Assembly: GCA_903833215.1 (NCBI GenBank)
Contig: CAILEM010000153.1
Location: forward strand, 212,996-276,995
From: an uncultured Armatimonadota bacterium
Lineage (GTDB): Bacteria > Armatimonadota > Fimbriimonadia > Fimbriimonadales > Fimbriimonadaceae
DNA: 64,000 nt
Reading direction: 5' to 3'
Below, one piece after another: positions 44,418 through 52,267 of this stretch; within the stretch, counting starts at the first letter, position 1; each line of letters starts with the position of its first letter. A model generated the notes under the pieces. The model saw only the letters and a list, made by a program, of their open reading frames with translations, made no database searches and was not told where the DNA came from. The position numbers and the translations under genes were made by a program.

Positions 44418-45368
44418 ATGGCCACGAATAAGCGGGAGGCACTACTACGCCACCTCTCGGGCGATGCCGACGACGCATATATCCCTGCAGCATTTTTTCT
44501 CCACTTTGGTGAGGAGTACAAGAACGGAAGGGCCGCCATTAATCGCCACATTGAATTCTTCGATTTCACCAATATGGACTTCTCGAAGATCCAGTTCGAG
44601 TTGGCATTTCCAAGGATAAAAATATCCACGAGATCCGACTACTCTAACATTCCGTGCCTTCCTCTCGAATATTACAAACCTCAATTGGAGGTCGTCGAAG
44701 GCATTTTAGGGGCACTCAAGAGCCGAGCGAATGTCTTGCTAACGCTCTACTCGCCGTTCATGATCGCTGGTCAGATGGTGGGCCAGTCGACACTTATCGA
44801 TGATCTTGAGCTCGACCCTGAACCAGTGCTGAAAGCAATTGACTCCATATCTGAAAGTCTGATTGGGTTCATTCGCGAATGCCATCGCCTTGGACTCGAC
44901 GGATTCTATCACTCGACCCAAGGTGCGGAGGTCAACCGATTCCAAGACCCCGATACCTTCGCAAGATGTGTGCAGCCATCCGACCTTATGGTAATGAATG
45001 AGATCGCCGATCACTTTCCGCTGAACATTCTTCACATCTGCGACTATCACCAAGAATATGGTGGCTACGCCGACTTAACGCCGTTTCACGGCTATCCGGG
45101 CCACATCGTTAATGTGTCGACCGAGATCGGACACCAATCGGTGACCCCACTTGAAATCTCGAACTGGTTTGGTCGCCCTTTCCTCGGCGGCATGAATCGA
45201 TTAGGGGCCTTGGCGACCGGAACGCCTCAGGAAGCTGCGGACGCAGCTCGCGCGGTGCTAGCCAATCTTCCGAAGGACGCAATTCTTGGTGCCGACTGCA
45301 CCGTACCAACCACAACCCCGTGGGAGAACCTCCGTTCTGCCATTGCTGCGGCGCATTGTGGTTCGTGA
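44418..45368 (+). CDS. Uroporphyrinogen-decarboxylase-family protein (not HemE)
   Basis: 316 residues. The URO-D-type barrel is suggested by KREALLRHLSGD, the helical middle, FHGYPGHIVNVSTE, and the phosphate- or substrate-pocket end RPFLGGMNRLGALATG, followed by DAILGADCTVP. HemE itself has a conserved N-terminal arginine-rich substrate loop that is absent here, so it more likely belongs to the corrinoid methyltransferase-like or other paralogous branch. It has no evident functional link to neighbours. Confidence 0.72.
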   Translation: MATNKREALLRHLSGDADDAYIPAAFFLHFGEEYKNGRAAINRHIEFFDFTNMDFSKIQFELAFPRIKISTRSDYSNIPCLPLEYYKPQLEVVEGILGALKSRANVLLTLYSPFMIAGQMVGQSTLIDDLELDPEPVLKAIDSISESLIGFIRECHRLGLDGFYHSTQGAEVNRFQDPDTFARCVQPSDLMVMNEIADHFPLNILHICDYHQEYGGYADLTPFHGYPGHIVNVSTEIGHQSVTPLEISNWFGRPFLGGMNRLGALATGTPQEAADAARAVLANLPKDAILGADCTVPTTTPWENLRSAIAAAHCGS

Positions 45369-45518
45369 AATCGCCAGGCCTTCGCAAGCGCGTATAGACT
45401 ACAAATGTCGTAAAGAGCCGGGCTGAAAACAGTGGTGAGTCAACCAGTCGTTTTCCGCATCGTCGCACCTTAACGAACTTGGATGCCTAGTCTCGGTCCA
45501 AACTAGGAAGGTTCAACG

Positions 45519-47492
45519 ATGATCATTCCGTTTATTCTGCTTTCCACCCTAATGCGCCAGGGGCCATCTCTGCCGTTGTCCGACCTAAAACAGGCTGTCG
45601 TGTTCACGATCAACGAGGGGTCAGGCGGGTCCGCGCATGCAATGGCGTTGATGGAGAAGATTCCTGCCAACCTGATGATCCGATCCTGGTTCAAATGGCA
45701 TGAAGCACCGCCGGTTGCCCAGTGGATCAACCAACCAAAGCAAGCTCATCAGCTTGGCATCCTGTTCGGTGGTGGGATCACGTGCAGCGCTCTGTACGAT
45801 GGAGAAAACGGGCTCAGCCAATCCCAACTGCTGGATATGGCAACCCGCGATGCGGAGGGAAAGCTCGTCAACGCGTGGGGACAACCGGGTATTCGCCACG
45901 GTTCTCTCTCAAGTCCGGCCTATCTCGACTACATGTTTCGGTGGTGCCGGGAGCAGATCGACGCCGGTGTCGACAGCCTGTTCATGGATGAACGAGAAGC
46001 GGCCATAGAAGCCAAAGAAGGCTTCGACGACCACACCTTAAATGCGTTCCGCGTGTTCCTTATGCGGGACAACCAAAACACAAAGGCATGGGGACTACGC
46101 GATTCAAGATGGAAACGCGAGTTTGACATTGATCTTAGCGACTCGAAGGCGTGCCCCACCGGCAGCATCGATTCCTTTCGGTATCGTGCGTACCTGCAGG
46201 CCCATAGTCTTCTTAAGGATCCTAACGTCTCGTCCAACAAACTGGCAGGGCAGTGGAATGCCTTTGTGACGTGGCGGAACGACCACGCTTGGGCAGATTT
46301 GCAGGCGCGGATCCGAGCCTACGCCGCTGAAAAGGGACACAACGTAACCATTTGTGCAAACGGACTCGCACCTGGTGTCGACCTTCAGGTTCTTGGTGTA
46401 TGGGACCGTTGGATGACAAAACAAGGGCGAATAGACCTCAGCGAGAACCAGATTCCGGTTTGGCACGGAATTGTTGAGAGTGGTCAGGAACTCGCTGGAA
46501 AGAGGGTGCCAGTCGTGCTGTTCCAAGATTGGGGATTCGGAAATCCTCCCTTTCCGTTCATGGCAGTACCCCTCGCTGATCGCATCACATGGATTCGAAC
46601 TAAGGGTGCCGAGATCTACGCCGCCGGAGGCTTCTTCGCCTTCCCTGTATACGGTCCTGAGGGTTGCGATGCGGGTGCGAACGGCACGCTTCCCATCATC
46701 TCGCATCTCGCCTCGTTCTACCAAGCCCACAAGGAACTGTTTCTCAATTCGGAATGGCTAGGTTGGCAAGGCATCCAAACAGCAGCACGAGACATCAGCA
46801 TCGCCAAGCGATGGATGCCTGCCGACAATACGTTGGCCCTGCATGTGGTCAACCGTAAGCTCCTCAACGGAGAGATCCAAACCCAAAAGCTCGTGTCCTT
46901 GAGCATTCCTGTTTCAGCCAAACCGGTGAATGTTCAGGTCGTCTCCCCCGACTTCGATTCGCGTCAATCGATTCCAGCTTCTCTTACTGGCGGTCGAATA
47001 TTGGTAGAACTTCCGAAACTTGACGCCTACGCCATCGTCCTGCTTAGGTTTTCTTCGCCGCCAAACCTCGACCTTTTGCGCGATCCGCTGCGAATCGTGC
47101 CCAACGCCATGTGGTCACGCCCGGCAAGGAACGAGTTCACCGTCTCACCGACGGGCAAAGTCACCGGCCTCGGGGATCTCAATGCGTTTTTGCAAGCAAG
47201 GCTGCATCCCGAGTTGAAGAACTCGCCTACGTTCGTGACTGATTTCGCGCACCCGACACAGTTCCGAGTCCACATCCGCTCGGTTGCTTCCATCGGTGCT
47301 CGCGTTTGTATCAGTATCGACGGTCAAGTAAAAACCGTTATGGCTCTTCCAGACCGAGACGGCAAGAACGATCCTTCCGCTAAGGAGTACGACCAAACGG
47401 TCGAGTATCTCGTCCCACGCGGCCCCCACCGTGTTACCGTCGACAACGACGGTGCTGACTGGGCGGTTGTGGATTGGTATGAGTTCAAGTAG
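45519..47492 (+). CDS. Exported protein with putative (beta/alpha)8 hydrolase domain
   Basis: 657 residues. GGAAGG lies before the ATG and a short hydrophobic leader (IIPFILLSTLMRQG) opens it. Residues about 20-440 look like a TIM barrel: INEGSGGSAHAMALMEKIP, YMFRWCREQIDAGVDSLFMDERE (an acidic DE at a strand end, possibly catalytic), GHNVTICANGL, and VPVVLFQDWGFGNPPFPF. Residues about 450-540 form a beta-sandwich and about 545-657 a last beta domain (TQFRVHIRSVASIGARVCISIDG, GPHRVTVDNDGADW). It resembles uncharacterised Armatimonadota or Verrucomicrobia glycosidase-like proteins. Family not assigned. Confidence 0.6.
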   Translation: MIIPFILLSTLMRQGPSLPLSDLKQAVVFTINEGSGGSAHAMALMEKIPANLMIRSWFKWHEAPPVAQWINQPKQAHQLGILFGGGITCSALYDGENGLSQSQLLDMATRDAEGKLVNAWGQPGIRHGSLSSPAYLDYMFRWCREQIDAGVDSLFMDEREAAIEAKEGFDDHTLNAFRVFLMRDNQNTKAWGLRDSRWKREFDIDLSDSKACPTGSIDSFRYRAYLQAHSLLKDPNVSSNKLAGQWNAFVTWRNDHAWADLQARIRAYAAEKGHNVTICANGLAPGVDLQVLGVWDRWMTKQGRIDLSENQIPVWHGIVESGQELAGKRVPVVLFQDWGFGNPPFPFMAVPLADRITWIRTKGAEIYAAGGFFAFPVYGPEGCDAGANGTLPIISHLASFYQAHKELFLNSEWLGWQGIQTAARDISIAKRWMPADNTLALHVVNRKLLNGEIQTQKLVSLSIPVSAKPVNVQVVSPDFDSRQSIPASLTGGRILVELPKLDAYAIVLLRFSSPPNLDLLRDPLRIVPNAMWSRPARNEFTVSPTGKVTGLGDLNAFLQARLHPELKNSPTFVTDFAHPTQFRVHIRSVASIGARVCISIDGQVKTVMALPDRDGKNDPSAKEYDQTVEYLVPRGPHRVTVDNDGADWAVVDWYEFK

Positions 47493-47594
47493 CGTCTGGT
47501 AGGTCAGTGGCCGGCTCCTCCGATCGGCTCTCAGCTTGTTCCAACTCTCGGTTCAATTCGAAAACTGGTACGGACGCTCACACCGCTCGGTGCT

Positions 47595-47738
47595 GTCTCT
47601 CCCCGATGTCCCGAACCGTCGCTTTTTCGTTCGTCATCGATGGACGCGCGCCAAACTCGGCCCTTCGGCCTCAAACAGTGGCGCGCTGACTGTCCATCGA
47701 CGAGCGAACGGCGACGGTTATGGACCTCGGGGAGAGAC
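47595..47738. repeat. 144-bp imperfect inverted repeat with TTCG loop
   Basis: The left arm begins GTCTCTCCCCGATGTCC and the right arm ends in its near-complement GGACCTCGGGGAGAGAC. Pairing continues inward (AACCGTCGC / GCGACGGTT, TCGATGGAC / GTCCATCGA, GCGCGCC / GGCGCGC) to a TTCG at 47664-47667. It has no stable reading frame and lies in the 497-bp gap between convergent genes. It could be a MITE-like element or a structured RNA. Confidence 0.85.
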
Positions 47739-47818
47739 GAGTTGGACTTTCCTCTTCCGGAACCCTGCGGGCAATTTTGGTCAGTCTGTTTACTTCGTGC
47801 GTAGCGGGTTGCCAGGTA

Positions 47819-47927
47819 GCGCCGGAGGTGCGTTCCTATATCAGCCCAGGGTGAAACCCTGGTTGGAAAGCCACCCCCAAAACCAGAGTCCTGAAAGGAC
47901 GACATATCACGTCTCGGGCATCGCCCG
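47819..47927. repeat. String of four short hairpins with three-base loops
   Basis: GCGCC-GGA-GGTGC (47819-47831, one G-U pair), CCAGGGT-GAA-ACCCTGG (47846-47862), GTCCT-GAA-AGGAC (47888-47900) and CGGGC-ATC-GCCCG (47915-47927) follow one another. From memory this resembles an abundant intergenic repeat found in several phyla with a CCAGGGTTTCACCCTGG core; that link is unverified. Open frames across it are judged spurious. Confidence 0.75.
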
Positions 47928-47989
47928 CAGACTTCATTTCGCGTCAAAAATCCACTTACAACCTAACATCTTCTTTCCGCAATTCGCAC

Positions 47990-48496
47990 CTACGGGACGT
48001 TCATGGCGTGGACATGACCGTCGAGGTAACCAATCACATCCTTCCCATCGTGCCGACCTGGACTAGGCAAGGAATCCAGTTCGCCGGCGGCGTTCTTTGT
48101 CATCAAAGTGATGTCAAAGATCATCGCAAATGTGTCCATAGCCTTGACTGAAGATGACTGAATTCCTGACGCAGATTTTCGAAACGCATATCCAAAGCTC
48201 CCATCCGGAACTCCTTCAACATCCTTCAAGGCAGCCGGATTTCTGGACTCACGTTCAACCATATCGCCCCATTTAGAGGATAGAGGTAAACGATCATCGT
48301 AATCATCGCTATAAATCAAAATGGCGAGTGAAGCCTGCTTCACATTTGAACGGCACCCACTCAATGGCCCGACCGGACGGCTGGCCAAGTAAAGCGGCCA
48401 GCAGATTGACGCGATTACTACAATCACGGCGATGCAAAAAAGAAGTTCCATCACCGTGATTCCGGATGTCCTGAATCGCACTTGCTTTTCGCTCAT
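47990..48496 (-). CDS. Prepilin-like protein with N-terminal methylation signal
   Basis: 168 residues. A short basic leader ends in Gly (VRFRTSG), followed by ITVMELLFCIAVIVVIAS, so the processing Gly and the Glu at position 5 of the mature protein are present. Only the usual Phe at position 1 is Ile. The body has CRSNVKQASLAILIYSDDYDDRLP, and the end GRHDGKDVIGYLDGHVHAM matches the H-x-DG tail of pseudopilin-like proteins that are abundant in Planctomycetes and Armatimonadota. Partner pilus genes are not in the window. Confidence 0.82.
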   Translation of the reverse strand: MSEKQVRFRTSGITVMELLFCIAVIVVIASICWPLYLASRPVGPLSGCRSNVKQASLAILIYSDDYDDRLPLSSKWGDMVERESRNPAALKDVEGVPDGSFGYAFRKSASGIQSSSVKAMDTFAMIFDITLMTKNAAGELDSLPSPGRHDGKDVIGYLDGHVHAMNVP

Positions 48497-48550
48497 TGTC
48501 GCCCCTGTCCAAAACCACTTCTCTGCCTCAGTATGGACTTACAATGAACC

Positions 48551-48898
48551 ATGCGGCGACTAGGTTTCATTGGCGTCATCGGTGCGGCGATAGCGGTGGC
48601 GACGCTCCTATGGCTTCGAATATACGCCCTCGAACTGCGGGTAACCGCTCTGCAGGCAACTATGCCTGGCCAGAGATGGGACACGCTTCGCCTTGCCCTC
48701 GGAGAACCGAAAAACGTGAGGCGGCTAAAGTTGAAAACACACTCACTTACCGCCTACTATTTCCAAAGCGCTCCTTCGGGCCCGATTGTCGGCAAAGATA
48801 TGGTTTGGCTCGTCGACGACGATGGCTTCGTCACAAGCTCAATCTGGTGTTCGCATAGCAATGCGGACGATGCCGTTTGTGCGGAGATGATAAATTAG
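48551..48898 (+). CDS. Small membrane-anchored protein
   Basis: 115 residues. One N-terminal helix (FIGVIGAAIAVATLLWLRI) followed by a coil (YALELRVTALQATM) and an SmpA/OmlA-like small beta domain (GQRWDTLRLALGEPKNVRRL, AYYFQSAPSGPIVG, MVWLVDDDGFVTSSIW). The SmpA-like reading rests on the GxxxxxVxxxLGxP pattern only. It is divergent from the pilin-like gene and followed by an exported protein 18 bp later. Confidence 0.6.
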   Translation: MRRLGFIGVIGAAIAVATLLWLRIYALELRVTALQATMPGQRWDTLRLALGEPKNVRRLKLKTHSLTAYYFQSAPSGPIVGKDMVWLVDDDGFVTSSIWCSHSNADDAVCAEMIN

Positions 48899-48916
48899 GA
48901 GTGCCAAGAGCCAACT

Positions 48917-49834
48917 ATGCTGCGAAAGACAACGATTGCTTCCCTGATCCTCTTGGTCGCCCTCGTATCAATCACCCGGGCTGAGCAGCCTTGGGCGAAA
49001 TGCACGGGATTTGTCGGATTCGTTGAGTGCCTGAAAAAGGGCTGTGTCGCATACGACAATCATCAATCGGTCGTTGTTTTGAACGAGCGTGGAGTCGTTG
49101 AGTCGACGATGAAGCTTCAAAAGGGCTCTTACCCAGCCTACGTTGACAGTGACGGAACACTCCATTTCTATAAAACCAAGACATCTGGGGAGGTTTCGCC
49201 TCGCGGAGAGGTAACCGAATCGGCCGATTACGAAATCAAGATGCAAGGCAGCATCCCGGTTGGATACGGACCAGGGGCGTACGTAACCGTGTATGCGCCG
49301 GGCCTGTCTCTTGGCATGCACGCGGCCGATCGGTTCAGTGGAGTTGCAGTTGATCCTGCTGGAGAAACGATTGCAGTGGTTGCATGCCCGTTCAACCGAA
49401 CCTACGTGCGCATTGCCAAATTCGTGTCGGAACAATGGGCATGGCTCGAATCGGTTCCCACACCGGATATCGCTATGGAAGGTTCGGGCGTCCTGCTACT
49501 TCCAGGGCATAACGATGTCAGATTCATCGGTCCAAACCGAATCGCGTTTCTGGCCCAAATCGACGAGCCTAAAGTCGCACCGAAGGATGTCATCGACCTT
49601 ACCGCAACGCCTATTGAGGGGAAAGCGACTGACAAAGGGATGCGGCCGTTGTACCTACTCTATTGCGATCTCAAAACGGGATTTTCGCGCATTAAGGCCC
49701 GATTACGGTTCGCGCGAAATGGAGGCGCGGACTACGGTAATGGTCTCGGATCCTTCACCGTCTCCCCCGACCAGAAGTGGCTTTTCCTAACAACCGGTGA
49801 CCAGATCTGGCGATTATCCTGCGAGGAAGGGTAA
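48917..49834 (+). CDS. Exported protein, beta-propeller-like, function unknown
   Basis: 305 residues with a signal peptide (TTIASLILLVALVSITRAE). The body is beta-rich with repeat-like turns (GVAVDPAGETIAVVACPFN, VRFIGPNRIAFLAQID, FTVSPDQKWLFLTTGDQIWRL) that suggest propeller blades. No enzymatic motif. Its stop overlaps the next start by one base (TAATG), indicating coupled translation with a cytoplasmic partner of unknown role. Confidence 0.6.
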   Translation: MLRKTTIASLILLVALVSITRAEQPWAKCTGFVGFVECLKKGCVAYDNHQSVVVLNERGVVESTMKLQKGSYPAYVDSDGTLHFYKTKTSGEVSPRGEVTESADYEIKMQGSIPVGYGPGAYVTVYAPGLSLGMHAADRFSGVAVDPAGETIAVVACPFNRTYVRIAKFVSEQWAWLESVPTPDIAMEGSGVLLLPGHNDVRFIGPNRIAFLAQIDEPKVAPKDVIDLTATPIEGKATDKGMRPLYLLYCDLKTGFSRIKARLRFARNGGADYGNGLGSFTVSPDQKWLFLTTGDQIWRLSCEEG

Positions 49835-50364
49835 TGAAACGAAATCGCAAGTTGGAAAAGACCATTCAAAAGGCTGAATTGGATTGTGTTCCTCAAGATC
49901 TTTTACTCGAAATCGAAAGGGCATGGTTCGGAGGACCGCCAGTATTGCCAGTTGAGTGGGTGAACAATTCCTATCTTGAGCGGCACGACGTTTACTCTGC
50001 CTTTAGCGACAAAAGATGGGATGAGGTTCTCTGCAAAGACATCCCAGACTATTTCTGCGGATTAACTTGCTTTCAAAATGCTCCAACTGGTTCAGCTGGC
50101 TATTATCTTGCCAGCTACATCAAGTGCTGGTTTGCTTCATCTGATACCGATCGAGATCGGATTCTTGACTGTATTGAATTCCTGCTTCAGCACCTAATGA
50201 GGAACCGAGATCAAACGGAGTTGGACGTATCTCAGTGCATTGCGGTCGGCCATTTTCTTCACCTGCTGGATGTTAGGCTGGTTTTGACATCACCACCTGA
50301 ACTTGTGGTCGAATGGAAGAGGATGGTGAACGAGATGTCAAACAGCAAAACTGGTGATTTGTAG
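49834..50364 (+). CDS. Hypothetical protein, possibly DUF6714-like
   Basis: 176 residues, soluble. GAGGAAGG precedes the ATG. Notable parts are VEWVNNSYLERHDVYSAFSDKRWDEV, CFQNAPTGSAGYYLASYIKCWFAS and DVSQCIAVGHFLHLLDVRL. The order of charged N-terminus, aromatic middle helix (YYLASYIKCW) and late helix recalls DUF6714 proteins; this is a weak resemblance. A smaller protein with a similar arrangement lies at 51.4 kb, also just before a copy of the same membrane-protein gene. Confidence 0.55.
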   Translation: MKRNRKLEKTIQKAELDCVPQDLLLEIERAWFGGPPVLPVEWVNNSYLERHDVYSAFSDKRWDEVLCKDIPDYFCGLTCFQNAPTGSAGYYLASYIKCWFASSDTDRDRILDCIEFLLQHLMRNRDQTELDVSQCIAVGHFLHLLDVRLVLTSPPELVVEWKRMVNEMSNSKTGDL

Positions 50365-50390
50365 CAGAGTCGCTGAAATTGTGAGAATTC

Positions 50391-50597
50391 ATGACGCCCG
50401 ACATCATTCTTCGGACCTTACAGCCGATCCTTTTGCTGCTGGTGCTTATTGAGGCGGTCCTATTTGCCGCATATCGGAATCGGTCACCAGCAACACCGCG
50501 CTTGCATTTGAATTTGTTCGTGATTTTTGGGTTCTTGTTGTGTGCAGCAGGCTTCTATGCGGTGCTTCTTCAGTCAGGATCTCCACGACATCGCTAG
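50391..50597 (+). CDS. Small two-helix membrane protein, copy A
   Basis: 68 residues: helix 1 (QPILLLLVLIEAVLFAAY), a basic loop (RNRSPATPRLH) and helix 2 (LNLFVIFGFLLCAAGFYAVLL). A paralogue at 51986 differs at only about 10 of 63 aligned residues and is also very similar in DNA. No family recognised. It follows the 176-residue gene closely and precedes the VapBC-like pair. Confidence 0.65.
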   Translation: MTPDIILRTLQPILLLLVLIEAVLFAAYRNRSPATPRLHLNLFVIFGFLLCAAGFYAVLLQSGSPRHR

Positions 50598-50683
50598 ATT
50601 CTAGGTTTCAACAGAGACTTTGAATGGTCAGGATCGAATGTTATACTAAATTCTCTCGTAGCCAATCAGAGAGGACCACGCAC

Positions 50684-50911
50684 ATGCAGATTATTCAAGG
50701 AATTTGGGACGAGCTTGCTCCCCTCCACGGAGCTCAACTGAGTGGACACCGGGTTGAGATTCGCGTGTTGGATAGTGAGCCCCTCCGACAGGCGGTCGGT
50801 GACGATGCCTTTCAAGCGTCCATGGTCCGAATCAGCGAACTAACCAAAGGTGCAGCATTGATATCACCCAATCCGCTCCGAGCAGAAGACTTCTATGAGA
50901 GCGCTGAGTAA
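50684..50911 (+). CDS. Antitoxin of a VapBC-like pair
   Basis: 75 residues. GAGAGGA lies nine bases before the ATG at 50684. An N-terminal helix (IQGIWDELAPLHG) and a beta strand with a Val/Ile-rich stretch (HRVEIRVL) could form a small DNA-binding dimer, and the acidic end (NPLRAEDFYESAE) suits toxin binding. No classical AbrB or ribbon-helix-helix signature is obvious. Identification depends on the adjoining PIN gene, whose GTG directly follows this gene's TAA. Confidence 0.7.
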   Translation: MQIIQGIWDELAPLHGAQLSGHRVEIRVLDSEPLRQAVGDDAFQASMVRISELTKGAALISPNPLRAEDFYESAE

Positions 50912-51355
50912 GTGCGTTGCCTACTCGATACGAACATCTTGGTGAGGTTAGCCCTCAATTCTGATCCACAGCATCCCTTGGTTCAGGACGCGATCAGGAA
51001 GCTCCGGGAGAACCAAATCGATCTCTGTATCACACCGCAGTCCCTTCGAGAGCTGTGGCATGTCCTGACGCGGATTTCGTCCGCAAACGGCGCTGGACTG
51101 TCTACTGCCACATCAAGGTCGGTCATCGACGAGTTGCTCAAGGACTTCACACTACTAGACGATACTCCGATCATCTTCAACGAATGGTTAGCTCTTGTGT
51201 CAGAGAACAGTATTTCAGGTGCCGGTTGCCATGATGCCAACCACGCCGCCTCCGCAAGAGTTCATGGTGTTGATTCAGTGCTTACCTTTGATATTTCCGA
51301 TTTCAACCGGTTTAAGACTGCTGGCCTCACTCTCATCCATCCTGGATCGCTCTGA
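50912..51355 (+). CDS. PIN-domain ribonuclease toxin (VapC-like)
   Basis: 147 residues starting with GTG. The PIN-domain acidic set is complete: Asp6 in LLDTNILVRL, Glu47 in LRELWHVL, Asp108 in GCHDANHAAS and Asp127/Asp130 in TFDISDFNRF. VapC toxins are Mg-dependent ribonucleases held inactive by their antitoxin. It starts immediately after the antitoxin stop, so the two are coupled. It sits between the two copies of the small membrane-protein gene. Confidence 0.85.
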   Translation: MRCLLDTNILVRLALNSDPQHPLVQDAIRKLRENQIDLCITPQSLRELWHVLTRISSANGAGLSTATSRSVIDELLKDFTLLDDTPIIFNEWLALVSENSISGAGCHDANHAASARVHGVDSVLTFDISDFNRFKTAGLTLIHPGSL

Positions 51356-51436
51356 CACATCGTGACGCTAAATGAGACCAGTCATCCAATTCTTTGAGGG
51401 ATCGAAGCAAACGATGGTCTAGCCTCACAGCCAGAT

Positions 51437-51928
51437 ATGGAGACGAAGAGAGACACTGCAGACCACCTGCTCAAGGTCAGGATCTATTCTATGGGTCAGG
51501 CCTTGCCTTGGCCGCTGCCTTGGCAAATTGAGAATCGCCTCAATGCGGACCGGTGCGAGGAACGAGACCTCGGATTTCTATTCAGAGATAAAGATCTCGA
51601 AATGTCGAACATAGGATACGATGTCATCTTTCTAGCTCAACGAGAAGAGATGCCGAGGATTCTCGTACCATATCTGCTTCGTTGTCTGGACGAAAAAGCT
51701 CACAAACACGGTTCAGACAATCACACCCGCTGCCTCATCACGAAATGCACTCGCGACCCCGAAATTCCCCTGATAGAATTCCTATTCTGGTTTGAGACTT
51801 GCCCTCTTGAAGAGTTGCTGATCCTTTCGGAGTGTCTCCATTTGTTGAAAGATCGATACCCAGATCGCTACCCCTGTATCACAGCTTGCATCGACTCCTT
51901 TTGGTCGAACCTGCCAAGATTGCGGTGA
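51437..51928 (+). CDS. Hypothetical protein paired with the second membrane-gene copy
   Basis: 163 residues, soluble. Parts are WPLPWQIENRLNADRCEERDL, VIFLAQREEMPRILVPYLLRCLDE and EELLILSECLHLLKDRYPDRYP. The order of features parallels the 176-residue protein at 49.8 kb (a middle helix ending in a Cys-containing stretch and a late CLHLL-like helix), but identity is low. Function unknown. Codons are AT-richer than in the surrounding hydrolase genes by eye. Confidence 0.55.
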   Translation: METKRDTADHLLKVRIYSMGQALPWPLPWQIENRLNADRCEERDLGFLFRDKDLEMSNIGYDVIFLAQREEMPRILVPYLLRCLDEKAHKHGSDNHTRCLITKCTRDPEIPLIEFLFWFETCPLEELLILSECLHLLKDRYPDRYPCITACIDSFWSNLPRLR

Positions 51929-51985
51929 GTGCCCACGGCCCCATTCAAATTGCGGTCAAGCTAGGTTTGGTGAACTGGAATTCTC

Positions 51986-52267
51986 ATGCTCGGTGATATC
52001 CTACGCACGTCCCAACCGATCCTTCTGCTGCTGGTGCTTATTGAAGCGGTCCTATTTGGCGTGTATCGGAATCGGACACCAGCAACGAGACGCCTGCATT
52101 TGAATTTGTTCGTGATTTTTGGGTTCCTGTTGTTTGCCGCAGGCTTCGGTCTGGTGCTTCTTCAGGCAGGATCTCCACGACTCCGGACGCCGGTACGATC
52201 ACCGTCGACTACGGGGCTGGGAGGGGCCGCGAGGTTGCGGGCTAGGCCAGAGTCAGAACGTAATTGA
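51986..52267 (+). CDS. Small two-helix membrane protein, copy B with C-terminal extension
   Basis: 93 residues. The first 67 match copy A (QPILLLLVLIEAVLFGVY, RLHLNLFVIFGFLLFAAGF). Copy A stops after SPRHR, while copy B reads on through TPVRSPSTTGLGGAARLRA and overlaps the end of the convergent glycosidase gene by 26 bases. The extension may be neutral read-through after loss of the ancestral stop. Confidence 0.55.
   Translation: MLGDILRTSQPILLLLVLIEAVLFGVYRNRTPATRRLHLNLFVIFGFLLFAAGFGLVLLQAGSPRLRTPVRSPSTTGLGGAARLRARPESERN

Noticed and set aside
47531..48066. Overlapping open frames on both strands
   Set aside because: They cross the large inverted repeat and hairpin string and resemble frames commonly mis-called in intergenic repeats.
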